The translations under genes were made by a program, and so were the position numbers. From positions 142,278,211 to 142,342,210 of the forward strand of contig CM043966.1 of NCBI GenBank assembly GCA_014529385.2: a stretch of DNA of 64,000 bases. The letters run 5' to 3'. The notes under the pieces were generated by a model, which saw only the letters and a program-made list of their open reading frames with translations, did no database searches and had not been told where the DNA came from. Positions 53,383 through 64,000 of this stretch are shown piece after piece. Within the stretch, counting starts at the first letter, position 1; every line of letters starts with the position of its first letter. This stretch comes from Adiantum capillus-veneris (taxonomy: Eukaryota; Streptophyta; Polypodiopsida; Polypodiales; Pteridaceae).

Positions 53383-55224
53383 GTGGAAAGAGAGCTAGAT
53401 CCAATTCAGCAAAAGAAAAACGATTATGAAGATCTGGTAGCGATAGGGTACACTGAAGAAGAGGCCCTTGAGGCGGTTTATGGGATCACCCTACAAAAAC
53501 AAGATGATCGGAGAGGGACGGAGGAAAAAACAAGGAGTACAAAAGAAAGTGAAGAGAAACTGGACGAACATAACATACTAGAAGAGCCGAAGCCAGTGGA
53601 GGTGGTGGCAGAAAAAGCTTTAGAGTTGACAGAGGAAGATGAAAAAGACATGCACATGGTGCATGAACTGCTCAACAAGATCAAAGAAAGATCCAAGGCA
53701 AAGGAAGTGGAGATTGAGACAGCCAAACAAAGGGAAGCCGAGTTGCAAAGGAAATTAGAGAATGCTATGACTGAATCTGAAAGTCATAAAGCATCACTCT
53801 ACGACGCGGAAAATGAGAGAGACGGCTTGATACTCCAGCTAGCTGAGGCCTCAAGAGAAGTAACAAGTGCACAGGAAGCAAGGGAGCGGATGGAAGACGA
53901 CTTGGAGGCGGCTAGAGATGAGCTCATTGAGCTAAGGGAAAGAGTCGAGCTCCAAGAAAGAACAATCACTAGACTCAGGACTACTCCTAGAGCTAGCAGA
54001 GCAGGAACCGAACAAGAGGGAGCTCTTGTACCAGCTCTGGAAGACCAGGTCCGAAGCTTACAAAGAGAGCTAAGATTAGAGCAAGTGCAAAGGTTGCACA
54101 TTGCAGAGGGATCATTGGCAGTAGAGGAGAGGCTCACTTTAGAAAATCAAACACTAAGAACAGAGAATGAGACCCTCCGCAAACAGCTCCAAGATCTACA
54201 AGAGCAACAAAGAAGAGAGACAAAGAACCCACAAGAAGGATCGGGTGGAGCACCCATAGAGCTACCAAAAACTGGAGAGGCAACCACAGTTGAAGATCCA
54301 GCCCCAGTTCAAGAGGTGGCCTCAACTTCAGGAATCTCTGAAGAAGAAGAACAAAGGCTCCATGACCAAGTAGAAAAGTCAACAGAGGAGAGTGCCAAAG
54401 CGGAAATGGAATGGGAGAGGAGACTCCTAATCTCCATTAGACTTCAAGGACTAGACACAAAAGTGCTCCATGAAGAGTGGATGCAACCCAGCCTGCCTTT
54501 CCCTTTGATGAAGTTTGAAGTGATAAAAACGAAAAAGAGAATAGAGGAGGAGCAGTATGTCTCTCTTTACGAAGGCGACATCACAAAAGAGGAACAATCA
54601 AAGAAGATTGTAGATTCGCAGCCTAGATGGAGGAAAGGTTGGCTGAACAAATAACCAGCCTACCTCATCTACTTGGTAGAGGCACCAAAGGAGATTCGGG
54701 AGGATGCAACCTTCTGCCCGGTGCCAAGAGTCAGAAGCTGGAAAGAGCATGGCAGGATTGCAGAAAAGAAGCCAAATTGTCTTAATTACCCAAGGATGCC
54801 AGGACCAAAGGCAGGAGAGAGAATAGGTAAATCCTACATGGTGAAAACCCTAATGGGCACCATCAAGCTCTTTACTGGCTCTCTTGACCTTTCGTGTCAA
54901 ATGATCAAGAAAATTTGCAGGACTCTCTTAGCTTGCATTGAAGTGTTCGCGCCAGATAAAGCCACGACCTCGAGTCTACTATCGACGGCCGACACAGTGA
55001 CTGATATGATGTATGACCTTTCATTGCAGCCTTCTCCAAAAGTGTTGCACCTCCTATACCAGAGGATTATGTTTTTGCCTAGCTTCCACATGCAAACATT
55101 CGAAGAAGCTTTCTACACCGGCTTTTTCACCCACGAAAGCAAAATATTCAGCCCAACCTTGACCATCGGCAACCTACGATACGAATCACATTTGAAGATG
55201 CTCAAGACGACAGGACTTTATTGA
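53383..55224 (+). CDS. Element E ORF: coiled-coil protein with C-terminal domain
   Basis: One frame of about 613 codons interrupted by a single TAA at 54652-54654. The frame opens with GTG just after a stop; the first in-frame ATG is only at about 53650, so the true start is unclear. An N-terminal UBA-like stretch (DYEDLVAIGYTEEEALEAVYG) is followed by a long Glu/Lys/Gln heptad-rich coiled coil (about residues 80-300: LQRKLENAMTESESHK, DDLEAARDELIELRERVELQ). The C-terminal part after the stop has KSYMVKTLMGTIKLF and LPSFHMQTFEEAFYTGFF. It is probably gag-like (self-assembly, RNA packaging), but has no zinc knuckle. Confidence 0.7.
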
Positions 55225-55258
55225 CCAAGCATAAAAGTCATGTCAAGGACGACATGAA

Positions 55259-55273
55259 CGCAGAGGGGGGGAG
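55259..55273 (+). other. Element E polypurine tract
   Basis: A purine run with GAGGGGGGGAG abutting the TG of the 3' LTR. Confidence 0.85.
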
Positions 55274-56215
55274 TGTTGAGCCAGCAGAGGATCACACCCA
55301 CATTTTTGCTCACACTCATCATTTTTGTAACCATTGATTGTAATAAATGTCTTTCCGACATTGATTTTGATTGGAGCCATTCATTAAGTAACGGGACTCA
55401 ATTGAGTTTCCAGCTTGTAATTCCGAAGTAATTTCACTTGCTGATGTAATTGGTTAGAGATGTTCTCACCTCCAAGGCTGAGGTATATAAGCCAAAGTTT
55501 TGTAACCTAAGGGGATTCAGATTATTAATCAAAGTGAGTTTTTGAGCACCGTGGCTGTGTTTGAGAGAGAGTGAGAGAGAGAGAGAGAGTCTTATCTACT
55601 TGCTACGCGAGCTACGGAGCCGCCATTGGAGAAGCGACACCGCCATTGTGTTAGCAACAGCGAGAGCTACGCACTGATACCAAGAGTGCGCGCTATCGGC
55701 TTCTATGTGTGGTAAGTTCCTACGAGCTTCGGTGTGAGTTTTCTTCCAACTCGTGTGTCAGAATAGAGCGTGCAACATATCTATAGAACCACAACGAGTA
55801 GAGCTACACATTAGTACCATCAGGGTCAAGTTTCGGTCACCTGTATTTTTCGGCCTGTCTTCATACGCGTTTACCGCACGGAGTGATTATAGGTTGATTT
55901 TGCAGTTCAAGTCTTTAGGGTGTTGTTCTTACCTAGTGCATAGACTTCCCCTTGAGTTTGAGATCGATTCAATGATTCTAGATCCTGTTTCGTATAGCAT
56001 TCGTTCGTAGTACGGATTTCAGTCACTTGCGTATTTTAGAACTTAGATTTGATTTCCTTAGTAGTGATTGTCATTAGAAGGTCGAGTAGGTGATTTGACA
56101 CCCACCTAGTTGTTTCCATGCGCTTGCGGGTCAAGCTCCGTCCTCGTCTGACAAATTCTGTTGTTGGTTGAGTTCTCGCTATTTAGCTTCTGCTAGCTGC
56201 GTAACCGCCTTAAGA
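55274..56215 (+). repeat. Element E 3' LTR
   Basis: Matches the 5' LTR apart from scattered substitutions, a shorter GA run and a small duplication near 55620-55645. It ends TTAAGA rather than TTAACA, followed by the AAGAG target duplication. Confidence 0.92.
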
Positions 56216-56606
56216 AAGAGTCTTGGCACGTGTTCCTTGTAGGCACATAGGAAATTTCTTGGAACTTCGCCCCTAATAGGAATATTCTCATGGGGATTTA
56301 TGCAAGACTCATAGTCCTCCCCTCACACTACCTATAGACATTTGAGGAAGCTTTTATGATAGGGTTTTTTGAGATGGACTCCACCATATTCAATCCCATG
56401 ACCAAAGATTTACCAACAAGGCACATAGCCTATCATAGTGCTATATTGAACAATCCATTCAAGGATTTGTCAGTCCAAGCTGATATAGTTACTCGATCTG
56501 CCAAATTTACTTAGATCACAAAGACATTGGAAAAGTGGAAATTCAACTATTAAAGAGCTAAAGCAAAGGCTTGCATGAGGACGTGCAATGGCTAGGAATG
56601 GGGAGT
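56216..56606 (+). pseudogene. Element F, 3' part
   Basis: Continuation of F after the E insertion. The frame reads ARLIVLPSHYL, stop, TFEEAFMIGFFEMDSTIFNP, LPTRHIAYHSAILNNPFKDL, matching the end of the E ORF (RIMFLPSFHMQTFEEAFYTGFF). A purine-rich stretch (AGGAATGGGGAG) then precedes TGTTTGCAG at 56607, which could be the start of the F 3' LTR. Confidence 0.65.
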
Positions 56607-57640
56607 GTTTGCAGATGTAGCTGGGGGGTGCTGACCACACCTAGCTGAGCCTAAAATTTTAAATTAATCCATACCATTTTTCCCAAAATGCCTTGTAAAA
56701 GCGACATTATGATTTTTGATCCAAATGCTATATATTCAAAGCTGTATTCTTTTATCTCATGAGCCTAAAATTCTTGTAAGCTAGCCAGTGCCCATATGAA
56801 AATCTCTAGGTATAAAGCTCAAAAACCCTTAGTTTGAAAACACATTGTAACATTATTTGAAGTTTGGAAGATCTTTTTGTATGTACGACTGTGACCGGCT
56901 ACTGACCTTGTAACGGATTATTCTCTTAATATGGTAATCAAAATTCTATTATGAGAATTCATTAGGAAAAATTAGCACTCAATTTTGGGCCTTGTAAGAA
57001 ATGCCATGTCAGCATAGAGAGAGAGATAATAGAAAGTCCCTATTTTCATTTTCTCGTATTTGTTTTAAAAATACCCTAAAACCACCCATACTACAAGGTA
57101 CGTTTAGTAAAAATCTCAAAAGGTGTTCATGCAATGATAATCTATGAGTAGCTTGTCCATTGTATTGAATGGAGCTCATCATCTTGTGGTCTCTTGGTAG
57201 TCAATGCCCCACAGTGGTATCCAAAAAAGGCTATCTAGTTGTAAGCATCAGGCCCCTTCCAATACTTCTCTCTTTTGATGTAAGGTCCATAGTTCCTTTG
57301 AAGAAAAGTGTGGTCTTTACCTTTGTCCCATCTGTAGCTTAGAATTTATCGATGAAAATTTTTGTCGGGATTTGAGCCAGCTCCTCATCTGTTACATGGG
57401 CTATTTGAAGAACTGCCCATAATCTCATATGGTGTAGCTTCCCATTCTTTTTTAGGCTTTTGGTAGCAAGGCATCTTGCTACCAAAAAGTCAATTGTTTA
57501 GGTCTAGAAATTGATTAAGAAGCTGTCAAAAAGTCAAAATAATGCAAACTTGACCATAAAATGAAAGGTGAGCATAACTTGATCAAAGGAGTTTCAAATT
57601 TGACCAAACTTCACCACTGTGACTTGGACAACTATAAGCA
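56607..57640. other. Possible F LTR, then unassigned DNA
   Basis: Starts TGTTTGCAGATG after a polypurine-like stretch, as a 3' LTR would. No second copy was identified to prove it. The following DNA has no coding signal. Confidence 0.3.
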
Positions 57641-58910
57641 CTAGATCAAAGTGTTCTAGGTCAATTTTGGGTCAAAGCTACATGGATTGTGATCCATGTT
57701 AGAACACAATTTGAAGATCAATTTTCATCATTTGGTTTAATATGTTATTGGGATGCTAGGGTTGAAAACTTTTGGGATTTTCATCATTGGTTTGAAATTT
57801 AAGCCAAAATTTGAGATTTTTTTGCACAATTAGATAATTTTGAAATTTTTATAGGGTTTTTGATGTCCAAATGACTTGAAAATTCAAGATTATGCTTTGT
57901 TGGACATTTGGAAGGTAATGGCTAGGTTACGGTCTAGATTTGTGAGAAAGGTACATGGATCATGATCCATGTTTGATCACATTTGGAGGTAAACTTTGGG
58001 GACATGTTTCTATAGCCTATCCTAGCACACTGGTGGAATCTTTTCAAGTTTGGATCCGTTTTCCCTAAGTATAACCAATTTCTCATCCCGAGGTCCAATT
58101 TTTTTGACTTTTTCCATATTGGTTTCTTGGAGTTAAGTTTGATTTATCCTTGTGCCTAGAGTGTGTTGCTTTTGGTTTATCCAATGCTTTGAGGTTAGAT
58201 TTTACCCCCAAGGCTAGCTATCTATCAAGTTTCACTACATTTTGAGATTGTTTGTCCCTTTTGTCCGAGCTGAAAAAATCTACCCAATTGGCAAGCATTT
58301 TTGGACTTCTTTTGAACATATAGGCATACGTAAGTTCATTTTCTCTTCTAAGCACTTGATTCTAAAAAATCCTTAACTTTTCCCTTATAGCACTCTGAGA
58401 ATGGCACCAATTCCTGATCACTTCATGATTTCACTTCTATAAACATTGTAGACTCTGACCATGCTAGTTTTGCCCATGAGGTACCTGTATCACGATCCAT
58501 GTTTGCACCCAATTTACACCAAAATTTGGGGGAAGGTTCCTAACAAGTCCCCTAAGCTTCTGGTCACACTTTTTTGAAGTTTGGATCAATTTTTCTTTGC
58601 ATGGGTCCAGATGACCATTTGCAGATTGAATTTCCAAAATTTTGTGATTTTAGGGTGTAATGAACTCCTTTTTTGGATGTAATAAACTTCATTTTTGTCA
58701 AAAATTACAAGGTGACTACCCCATGCTATGATCTAGCTGTGTTTTAATTTTTGCATGATTCTGACACAATAGGGTACACTGATCCATGTTGGAAAGGATT
58801 TTGCAATTGTGATTGTTGCAGTGTATAGACGATGTTGGGGGATATCTCCTGGTGAAATTTGTTTGCATTCTGAGGTGGAGGAACATGAATCAAGATCCAT
58901 GTTCCATCCC
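57641..58910. repeat. Reiterated ACATGGATC/GATCCATGT palindromes
   Basis: Near-palindromes built on GATCCATGTT occur at 57680-57699, 57953-57972 (perfect, 20 bp), 58483-58502, 58775-58789 (half) and 58882-58903. The setting resembles the leader of element E (recurring GTCAATTTTGGGTCAAA-like and TCAAGTTTGGATC themes) but the palindrome sequence is different. This is probably the leader of a relative of E and F. Confidence 0.6.
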
Positions 58911-59181
58911 TAATCTATACTTTGATGGCATGGTTGAATTTTTATTGCTTAGGAAGCTCACTGGTGAATTACTTTTGAGTTTGGACTTTTTTAAACCCCC
59001 CAAAAGGCCTCTACCAATTTGCTAATAATCCGTCTTGATGTTGATCAGTGTAGTCGATTTGGTGTTTTTTTGCAGTGTTAGCTACAAAATTTGCTCATGG
59101 GAAGTAGAAGAGGATATTAGTTGAATCTAATGGTGTGTGGTGGCTATGAATGTTTGTGGCAGGCAAAAGCGTACTAGCTCC
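58911..59181. other. Unassigned stretch
   Basis: No gene or repeat recognised. Confidence 0.3.
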
Positions 59182-59194
59182 ACTCTAGGTCACA

Positions 59195-59275
<81 letters not shown>

Positions 59276-59308
59276 GTGCGTGCGTGTGTGTGTGTGTGTG
59301 TGTGTGCA
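59182..59308. repeat. (CT)n(GT)n microsatellite with conserved flank, copy 1
   Basis: ACTCTAGGTCACAAAGCT at 59182, then a CT run of about 75 bp and a GT run. The same arrangement recurs at 60281. Confidence 0.92.
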
Positions 59309-60280
59309 GCTGTTACATTCAAAAGACAGTTGGGTTCAAAGAAAAGGCAAAAATTAGTACAAAAACAACTCATTTTTAGAATTATCTTTGTACATGGCAT
59401 ATGAGAATGAAGCCTCATTCTAGTATACAATGATAGTGATCCAATAAAGAATTACTTTGGTAGGAGTAGGTATACTATCTCATAGACAATAGCTTTAAGC
59501 CAAAAAAAATTCCAAGAAAGGATAGAGTCCTCACTTGCATTCATCCAAACAAGACAATAGGTTTGTTAGCCTTGGATGTGTATTACAGGTGTCAATGGAC
59601 TATATCAATTATTATCCATGTCCAACTTACAACCCTTTTTAACTTAAAACCACTGTTTAAAATATTTATGTCTTTTAGTTCTTTTTAGTGAAAAAACAGT
59701 TTATTTATCTCATTTAATGTCAGTAATTGTATGGTTTTTTTATAGCCCAATAGTTTGAAACACCTTTAAATAGATCTTTAACATATATATAATTTTGATC
59801 AAAAGGCCATTACCCCTTTTGATCCAAGTGTCCTATTTTAACCCATAGGTTAGTTTTTCAGATGTTGTTTTGCAAATTTGTCAGGCCCAAATTCCTAAGT
59901 ACCATAAAGCATAAAGTAACCTAATTATCATCTTGAGACATGTACCCATACCAGAAAAACTTTGCCAATTTTGTCAGGCTCCGATTTCACTAGCTTTACT
60001 AAGTACCATGAAGCGATAAAGTGTCCTCAATACCAACTATAGATACCTTCCATTTTTTTGAAAAAACTCTCGGCTTTTGTCAAGCCAAATCAAGAATCTC
60101 ATATTCATTTGGGCTTACTAATATCAACCTACAAGAATTTGTAAGTTTAATAAGAAAAACACTAAAAGAGCCCAAGTTAAGAAGATTAGTAAAGAGAAAA
60201 AACCCACCAGTTCTGTCAACGTCATGCAATATAACCTAATATGCGAGATCCTTTGTAAATGTAAAAATCCCAAAAGTGGT
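59309..60280. other. Unassigned AT-rich stretch
   Basis: No gene recognised. Some phrases repeat (GCCCAATTTT... AGTACCATAAAGC / AGTACCATGAAGC near 59898 and 60002). Confidence 0.3.
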
Positions 60281-60293
60281 ACTCTAGGTCACA

Positions 60294-60369
<76 letters not shown>

Positions 60370-60393
60370 TGTGTGTGTGTGTGTGTGTGTGTG
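60281..60393. repeat. (CT)n(GT)n microsatellite with conserved flank, copy 2
   Basis: ACTCTAGGTCACAAAGCT at 60281, a CT run of about 70 bp and a GT run of about 25 bp. Same structure and order as copy 1. Confidence 0.92.
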
Positions 60394-60899
60394 GCTTTGA
60401 CAAATGGAAATGAACCCTAATTTTCCCATGAGTGTGCAACCTACCCAGACTGCCAAGTGCATACTTACCTTGCTCGCCCTAACTTTCCATGGATGCTTGA
60501 TCACTGATTTACCCGTCGCAATTTTGCAATTTTGATCCGTCGTAAGTTGGTCCAAAATTTTGACTTGTTCCAAATCCTTCCAAAGTTGGCATGCTTGAAG
60601 CTCTTGCTTTGGTCATCCGATATTTTCTTTTAGAACTTGATTCCAACTTTCCTGATTCAATTTATTAAACTTTATTCTTATCAATTATAAACTAAAGAAA
60701 ATTGCTAAAAAGTATTTTTATTTGGCCAAAAATTAGCCAAAATTATTCCACACTCATATATACATACTCTCACTCTATGCATCATGTCTGTTAAAATTAT
60801 CACTACTCTAGTATACCTGATAAGAAGTAAATCTTGCTAAGAAGCAACTAAAAAGAAAACATTGAAAGAAAAAAACACACTTTATACATTATACATGTA

Positions 60900-62110
60900 G
60901 ATTCTTAATACCTTGCAATTGCTACACCTACTCCCCCTTCCCATTTTAAGTCGTCCCGGACAAAGGTTTGTGCAATGTGCATGGGCACGAACATCGTGTC
61001 TATGGCCGTGTAATGTGGCCCTATTCTGCCAATGGAAGAGATGCAAGGGGTAACAATATGTTGTGCAAGATATGAGTTTTGAACAAATTGTGCAGTGGCT
61101 TTTGTTGATGAGGCTCCCTCTAGAATATGTGGTCCAAATAAAAGTGTTTGAAGTTGACGCACTCTGTCCTTGATTGTTAGATTGATGAATACCATTGGCT
61201 TGATATCTGTGGTTGGTGTTTGCTTTGGTACCCACTTGAACCTTTGATTGTGGAGACAAATGTGTTGGTTTTTGCATCAATTGCTTTGGTCTCCATTTCC
61301 AGTTTGTTTCAGGAGTTTGGGGTGTGTTTTTTTATTTGCACTTGGGAATCCACTTCTCCTTGGGTTTGCTTGGATTAGGTTTTCTCCGTTGTTTGGGATA
61401 ACACTTCCAAGAAGAGATTTTGTTGGTGGTTGTGCCTTTGAGGTTTTGAGTAGTCCTAGAGTGTTTGGCTTGGGTAAGCATATCTCTCGGAGAGTTCACT
61501 AAGTAAAGTTTTTTTATATCATGTGCATTCACCATAATGAATTATAATTACCCCTTATACCCCTCTTGTACTAATGTTTCTATAAGCTCACAAGAAACTA
61601 AAATCTATTCTATTGAACCCATGTGCTATGTTACATTTACTTTAGTGAACTCTCAGGGGCATATCTTCTTTGGTTTGTCTTCCATGATAGATTTCTTCAC
61701 CCATACATGCCTGATTGGTTGTCCATTGTATTTCCAAATACGTTTAGGGTGCAGTGCTAGTTGTGGTTTGGTATTAATGTTCTGTATGTCCCAAATATGA
61801 TGAGTTTGTTCCAAAGGAATGACATAAGAGGTGTCATTAAGGCTAAACTTTAAGATTTCCTCCTATCAAGCTAGAACTACTTTGCATGTGTCCATCCGTG
61901 AGACACCTAAGATGATTGCCTCATTAAGATTAGTATCCGCCATTATATGAAATTGTTGTGGGTAGTTATGGCCATCTATGTCAATTGACACATTGGCTTG
62001 ACCCCTTTGTTTGTAGTTCTAAGCTCGATTTGATTTTTCTTCAATTGTACATATGACATCTTCACAAAACTTGGTAATCTTCATGCTTGTGAATAGCTAG
62101 TAAAGTTTGG
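60900..62110 (-). pseudogene. Fragment related to the element C 3' region (second protease, W-PK repeats)
   Basis: Minus strand. From about 62080: FCEDVICTIEEKSNRA, then a retropepsin-like tail (INVSIDIDGHNYPQQFHIMAD, EAIILGVSRMDT). It continues PKRIWKYNGQPIRHVWVKKSIM and then the motifs EKWIPKCK, NWKWRPKQ and FKWVPKQT, which mirror YKWVPKAS and LRWIPKQL in the C-terminal extension of element C. Stops interrupt it. It is a separate, older relative of that extension; no integrase is seen next to it. Confidence 0.55.
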
Positions 62111-62196
62111 TGTTCATTTGACTTAGGGAGAAAAACACACTTTTCTACTCAACCTAGTAGCTACCAAAACTAGTACTAGAAGGTTGATGCAATCTT
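62111..62196. other. Unassigned start of the TACCA-rich region
   Basis: Short non-coding stretch leading into the tandem repeat. Confidence 0.3.
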
Positions 62197-62433
62197 GAAC
62201 ACTAGTGGTAGGTACCAGGCTGACAATGTTAGCTACCAATCTACCAACACTACCATGAAAGACTGATGGCTTCCTGAACACTAGTGGTAGGTACTAGGCT
62301 AACAACGTTAGCTACTAGTCTACCAACACTACCATGAAAGACTGATGGATTCTTGAACACTAGTGGTAGGTACTAGGCTAACAACGTTAGCTACTAGTCT
62401 ACCAACACTACCATGGAAGACTTGTAGCTACCA
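62197..62433. repeat. 79-bp tandem repeat, three copies
   Basis: Copies start at 62197, 62276 and 62355 with GAACACTAGTGGTAGGTAC. Copies 2 and 3 are almost identical and copy 1 is more diverged. Each unit is internally complementary (CACTAGTGGTAG against CTACCAACACT). The following 62434-62710 is also rich in GGTAGCTACC-type palindromes without a fixed period. Confidence 0.9.
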
Positions 62434-62710
62434 TCATAGAAATAATATACTGGTACCTAACACTATCATAGTGGTAGCTAACTTTTCCAAAACTACCATG
62501 GTATCTCTAGCACTATGAGATTGATAACTAGCAAGTTGAAGGTGGTAGCTACCAGTCTACTAGGAACACCATGGAAAATTGGTAGCACAACCACTACCAC
62601 TATCAAGCTAGTAGCTACCTTTATGGAAGCTACCAATGTTTGATAGTCCTTGGTGCCAATCCTTGAGAGAGGGAGCATGTAGAGTTAGTTTCCTATTTAA
62701 CATTGGTAGT

Positions 62711-63439
62711 TACCAAGCCTAAAGAAATGTGCAACAATAAGAAAAGTATTATTTAGCTACCAAAGTCAATTGAAGGACAATCAAAGTGGTTCCATGAAAA
62801 TGAAAATAATGTTCAAGAAGTCAAAATTGTTCAAGAAGATGCATTGGGTGTTTCTTGAACACTTTTTGTGCAATACGCTTTTGACAAGCATCCTTTTTGT
62901 TGGGTGATACATGTGTATTGTGAGTTCAAAAGATCACCAATTTGGCCTTCTCTTCCTTTATAATTACAATGTTTGTGTATGGTTGTCTCTTGCATAAATG
63001 CAATGAAAGTTGTGTAAGATTATGTTTCAATCAAGATCTATCTGCATAGAAGTTCCTTCGATGTATAGCAAGAAACCTCGATGCAACTACTATATTTGAT
63101 TCCATGCTTGATAAGCTCATAGACGTCAAGATACTCGTCTATTTAATAGACGGTTTTTTCAAGATTTTTGGTCTCTTCATTTCCTTTAGAGTGTTGTATG
63201 TTCCACTTATCAAAACCTTATGCTCATCATTAAAAAACTCAGCTCCTATAGATTGAATCTTTAGGCCTCTCAATGCTCAATGATTTAGAATGCTACTACT
63301 TTGTGAGAGACCCCAAATTGGTCAAGTGAGTGAACCATGACAAATGAGACCATCTCAAGTGGCCAAATGTGTTAAAACAAAGTACAATGGGTCAAGGGAT
63401 CCACATGCTCATAGATTGCTCTTCAAACAAGTTTTGAGA
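62711..63439. other. Unassigned stretch upstream of a gag fragment
   Basis: No gene recognised. It may be leader DNA of the gag-bearing element that follows. Confidence 0.3.
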
Positions 63440-64000
63440 GCTGAACAAATGGCATATTTCTACACTTAGTACGAAGGATTTGGGTTGACATTGGAAGGAA
63501 CATCCTTGCTATGGTTTCTATTGCTAAATAAAGACGATTTTCCACACATAGAACAACTCTTGTGTAAATTCACACAGAGTTCTCTAAAAAGGGGATCAAA
63601 CACAACATGGTGTCACAGATCTACGCTTTCAAACAAAGAGAGAATGAAAAGGTGAAGGAAGCATTGTTTCACTTCAAACAATATCTTGAGAGATGTCCAT
63701 CATGAGAGTTACCACAAGATAAGAGGCCATCAATTCTTCTCATAGAGGGTTTGAGGAATGAGACTATAAAAAAATATCTACATTTGAAAACATGCACCAC
63801 ATTTGAGAAACTCACTAGAGAAGCTCTATATTTTGACTATTGTAAGGCCTACAAAGAGGTCAGTCAAGATGCAAAAACTTTGATGAGTAGTGCTTCTTCT
63901 ACAACAAGCAAATTTTCAACAAAGTGGGTTGTTCAAACTCCTACGGTGCCGAACATTGATCAAGTGGTCGAAGAAGTATTGAGGAGAATAAACCAAGGCT
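63440..64000 (+). pseudogene. Retrotransposon gag fragment, runs off the window
   Basis: Plus-strand gag domain with frameshifts. It reads EGFGLTLEGTSLLWFLLLNKDDFPHIEQLLCKFT, then in another frame AFKQRENEKVKEALFHFKQYLERCP, a stop, RPSILLIEGLRNETIKKYLHLKTCTTFEKLTREALYF and VVQTPTVPNIDQVVEEVLRRINQ at the window edge. The layout matches the gag core in element C (KEGESVRDFISRLKHL ... LLDRFIRGLRNEGIY). Zinc knuckles and pol would lie beyond the window. Confidence 0.75.

Larger units (their letters stand above)
51282..56215 (+). mobile_element. Non-autonomous LTR retrotransposon E
   Basis: 4,934 bp. The two LTRs (51282-52215 and 55274-56215) are nearly identical, and AAGAG duplications flank them at 51277-51281 and 56216-56220. 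The interior of 3,058 bp has a PBS, a leader with repeated long palindromes, one interrupted ORF and a polypurine tract. No protease, RT, RNase H or integrase is present, so it must use enzymes supplied by another element. It is inserted inside a related element (F). Confidence 0.92.

Overview
The window is plant nuclear DNA dominated by nested LTR retrotransposons. Ty3/gypsy polyproteins, Ty1/copia fragments, a LINE, spliceosomal introns and long GA/CT/GT microsatellites exclude bacteria. The gypsy lineages look like those of non-seed land plants, so a fern, lycophyte or moss is my best guess. That placement rests on recalled family resemblance, not on a marker gene. I see no intact ordinary host gene.

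Layout. 1-806: copia RT fragment. 807-1979: LTR of gypsy family B, plus strand. 1980-5190: RT-RNase H-integrase half of a decayed gypsy element A, plus strand, carrying a MITE. 5206-6713: small LTR-like repeat pair. 7205-9315: LINE, minus strand. 9900-12045: DDE-transposase-like gene, plus strand. 12181-12420 and 25909-26378: gene Y, minus strand, split by the full-length 13.5-kb gypsy element C (12421-25908, TSD ACGGG). 26379-28417: short GC-rich non-coding LTR element G. 28424-29166: gene X, plus strand. 29300-30114: two foldback hairpins. 30230-31115: long-tailed histone H3 variant, minus strand. 31116-36249: mostly unassigned DNA with microsatellites. 36250-37145: copia 3' end. 37145-44705: gypsy B, minus strand, with its 5' LTR. 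44706-47340: gag-protease half of gypsy A, minus strand. 49690-51281 and 56216-56606: element F, split by the non-autonomous LTR element E (51282-56215, TSD AAGAG). 56607-60900: LTR-like and palindrome-bearing sequence and microsatellites. 60900-62110: fragment related to the C 3' region. 62197-62433: 79-bp tandem repeat. 63440-64000: gag fragment.

Two points tie the window together. First, the two halves of gypsy A lie about 42 kb apart in opposite orientation. Each half ends exactly at one of the two inverted copies of the B LTR. The short target duplication and the reading frame match when the halves are rejoined, so the interval between the LTRs has probably been inverted by LTR-LTR recombination (or mis-joined in assembly). 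Second, inside that interval is a set of non-retroviral genes: a DDE-like transposase, two paralogous unknown proteins (X and Y), and a histone H3 variant with a roughly 200-residue N-terminal tail. They may be the cargo of one large DNA transposon broken up by elements C and G. Termini of such an element were not found, so this part is inference.
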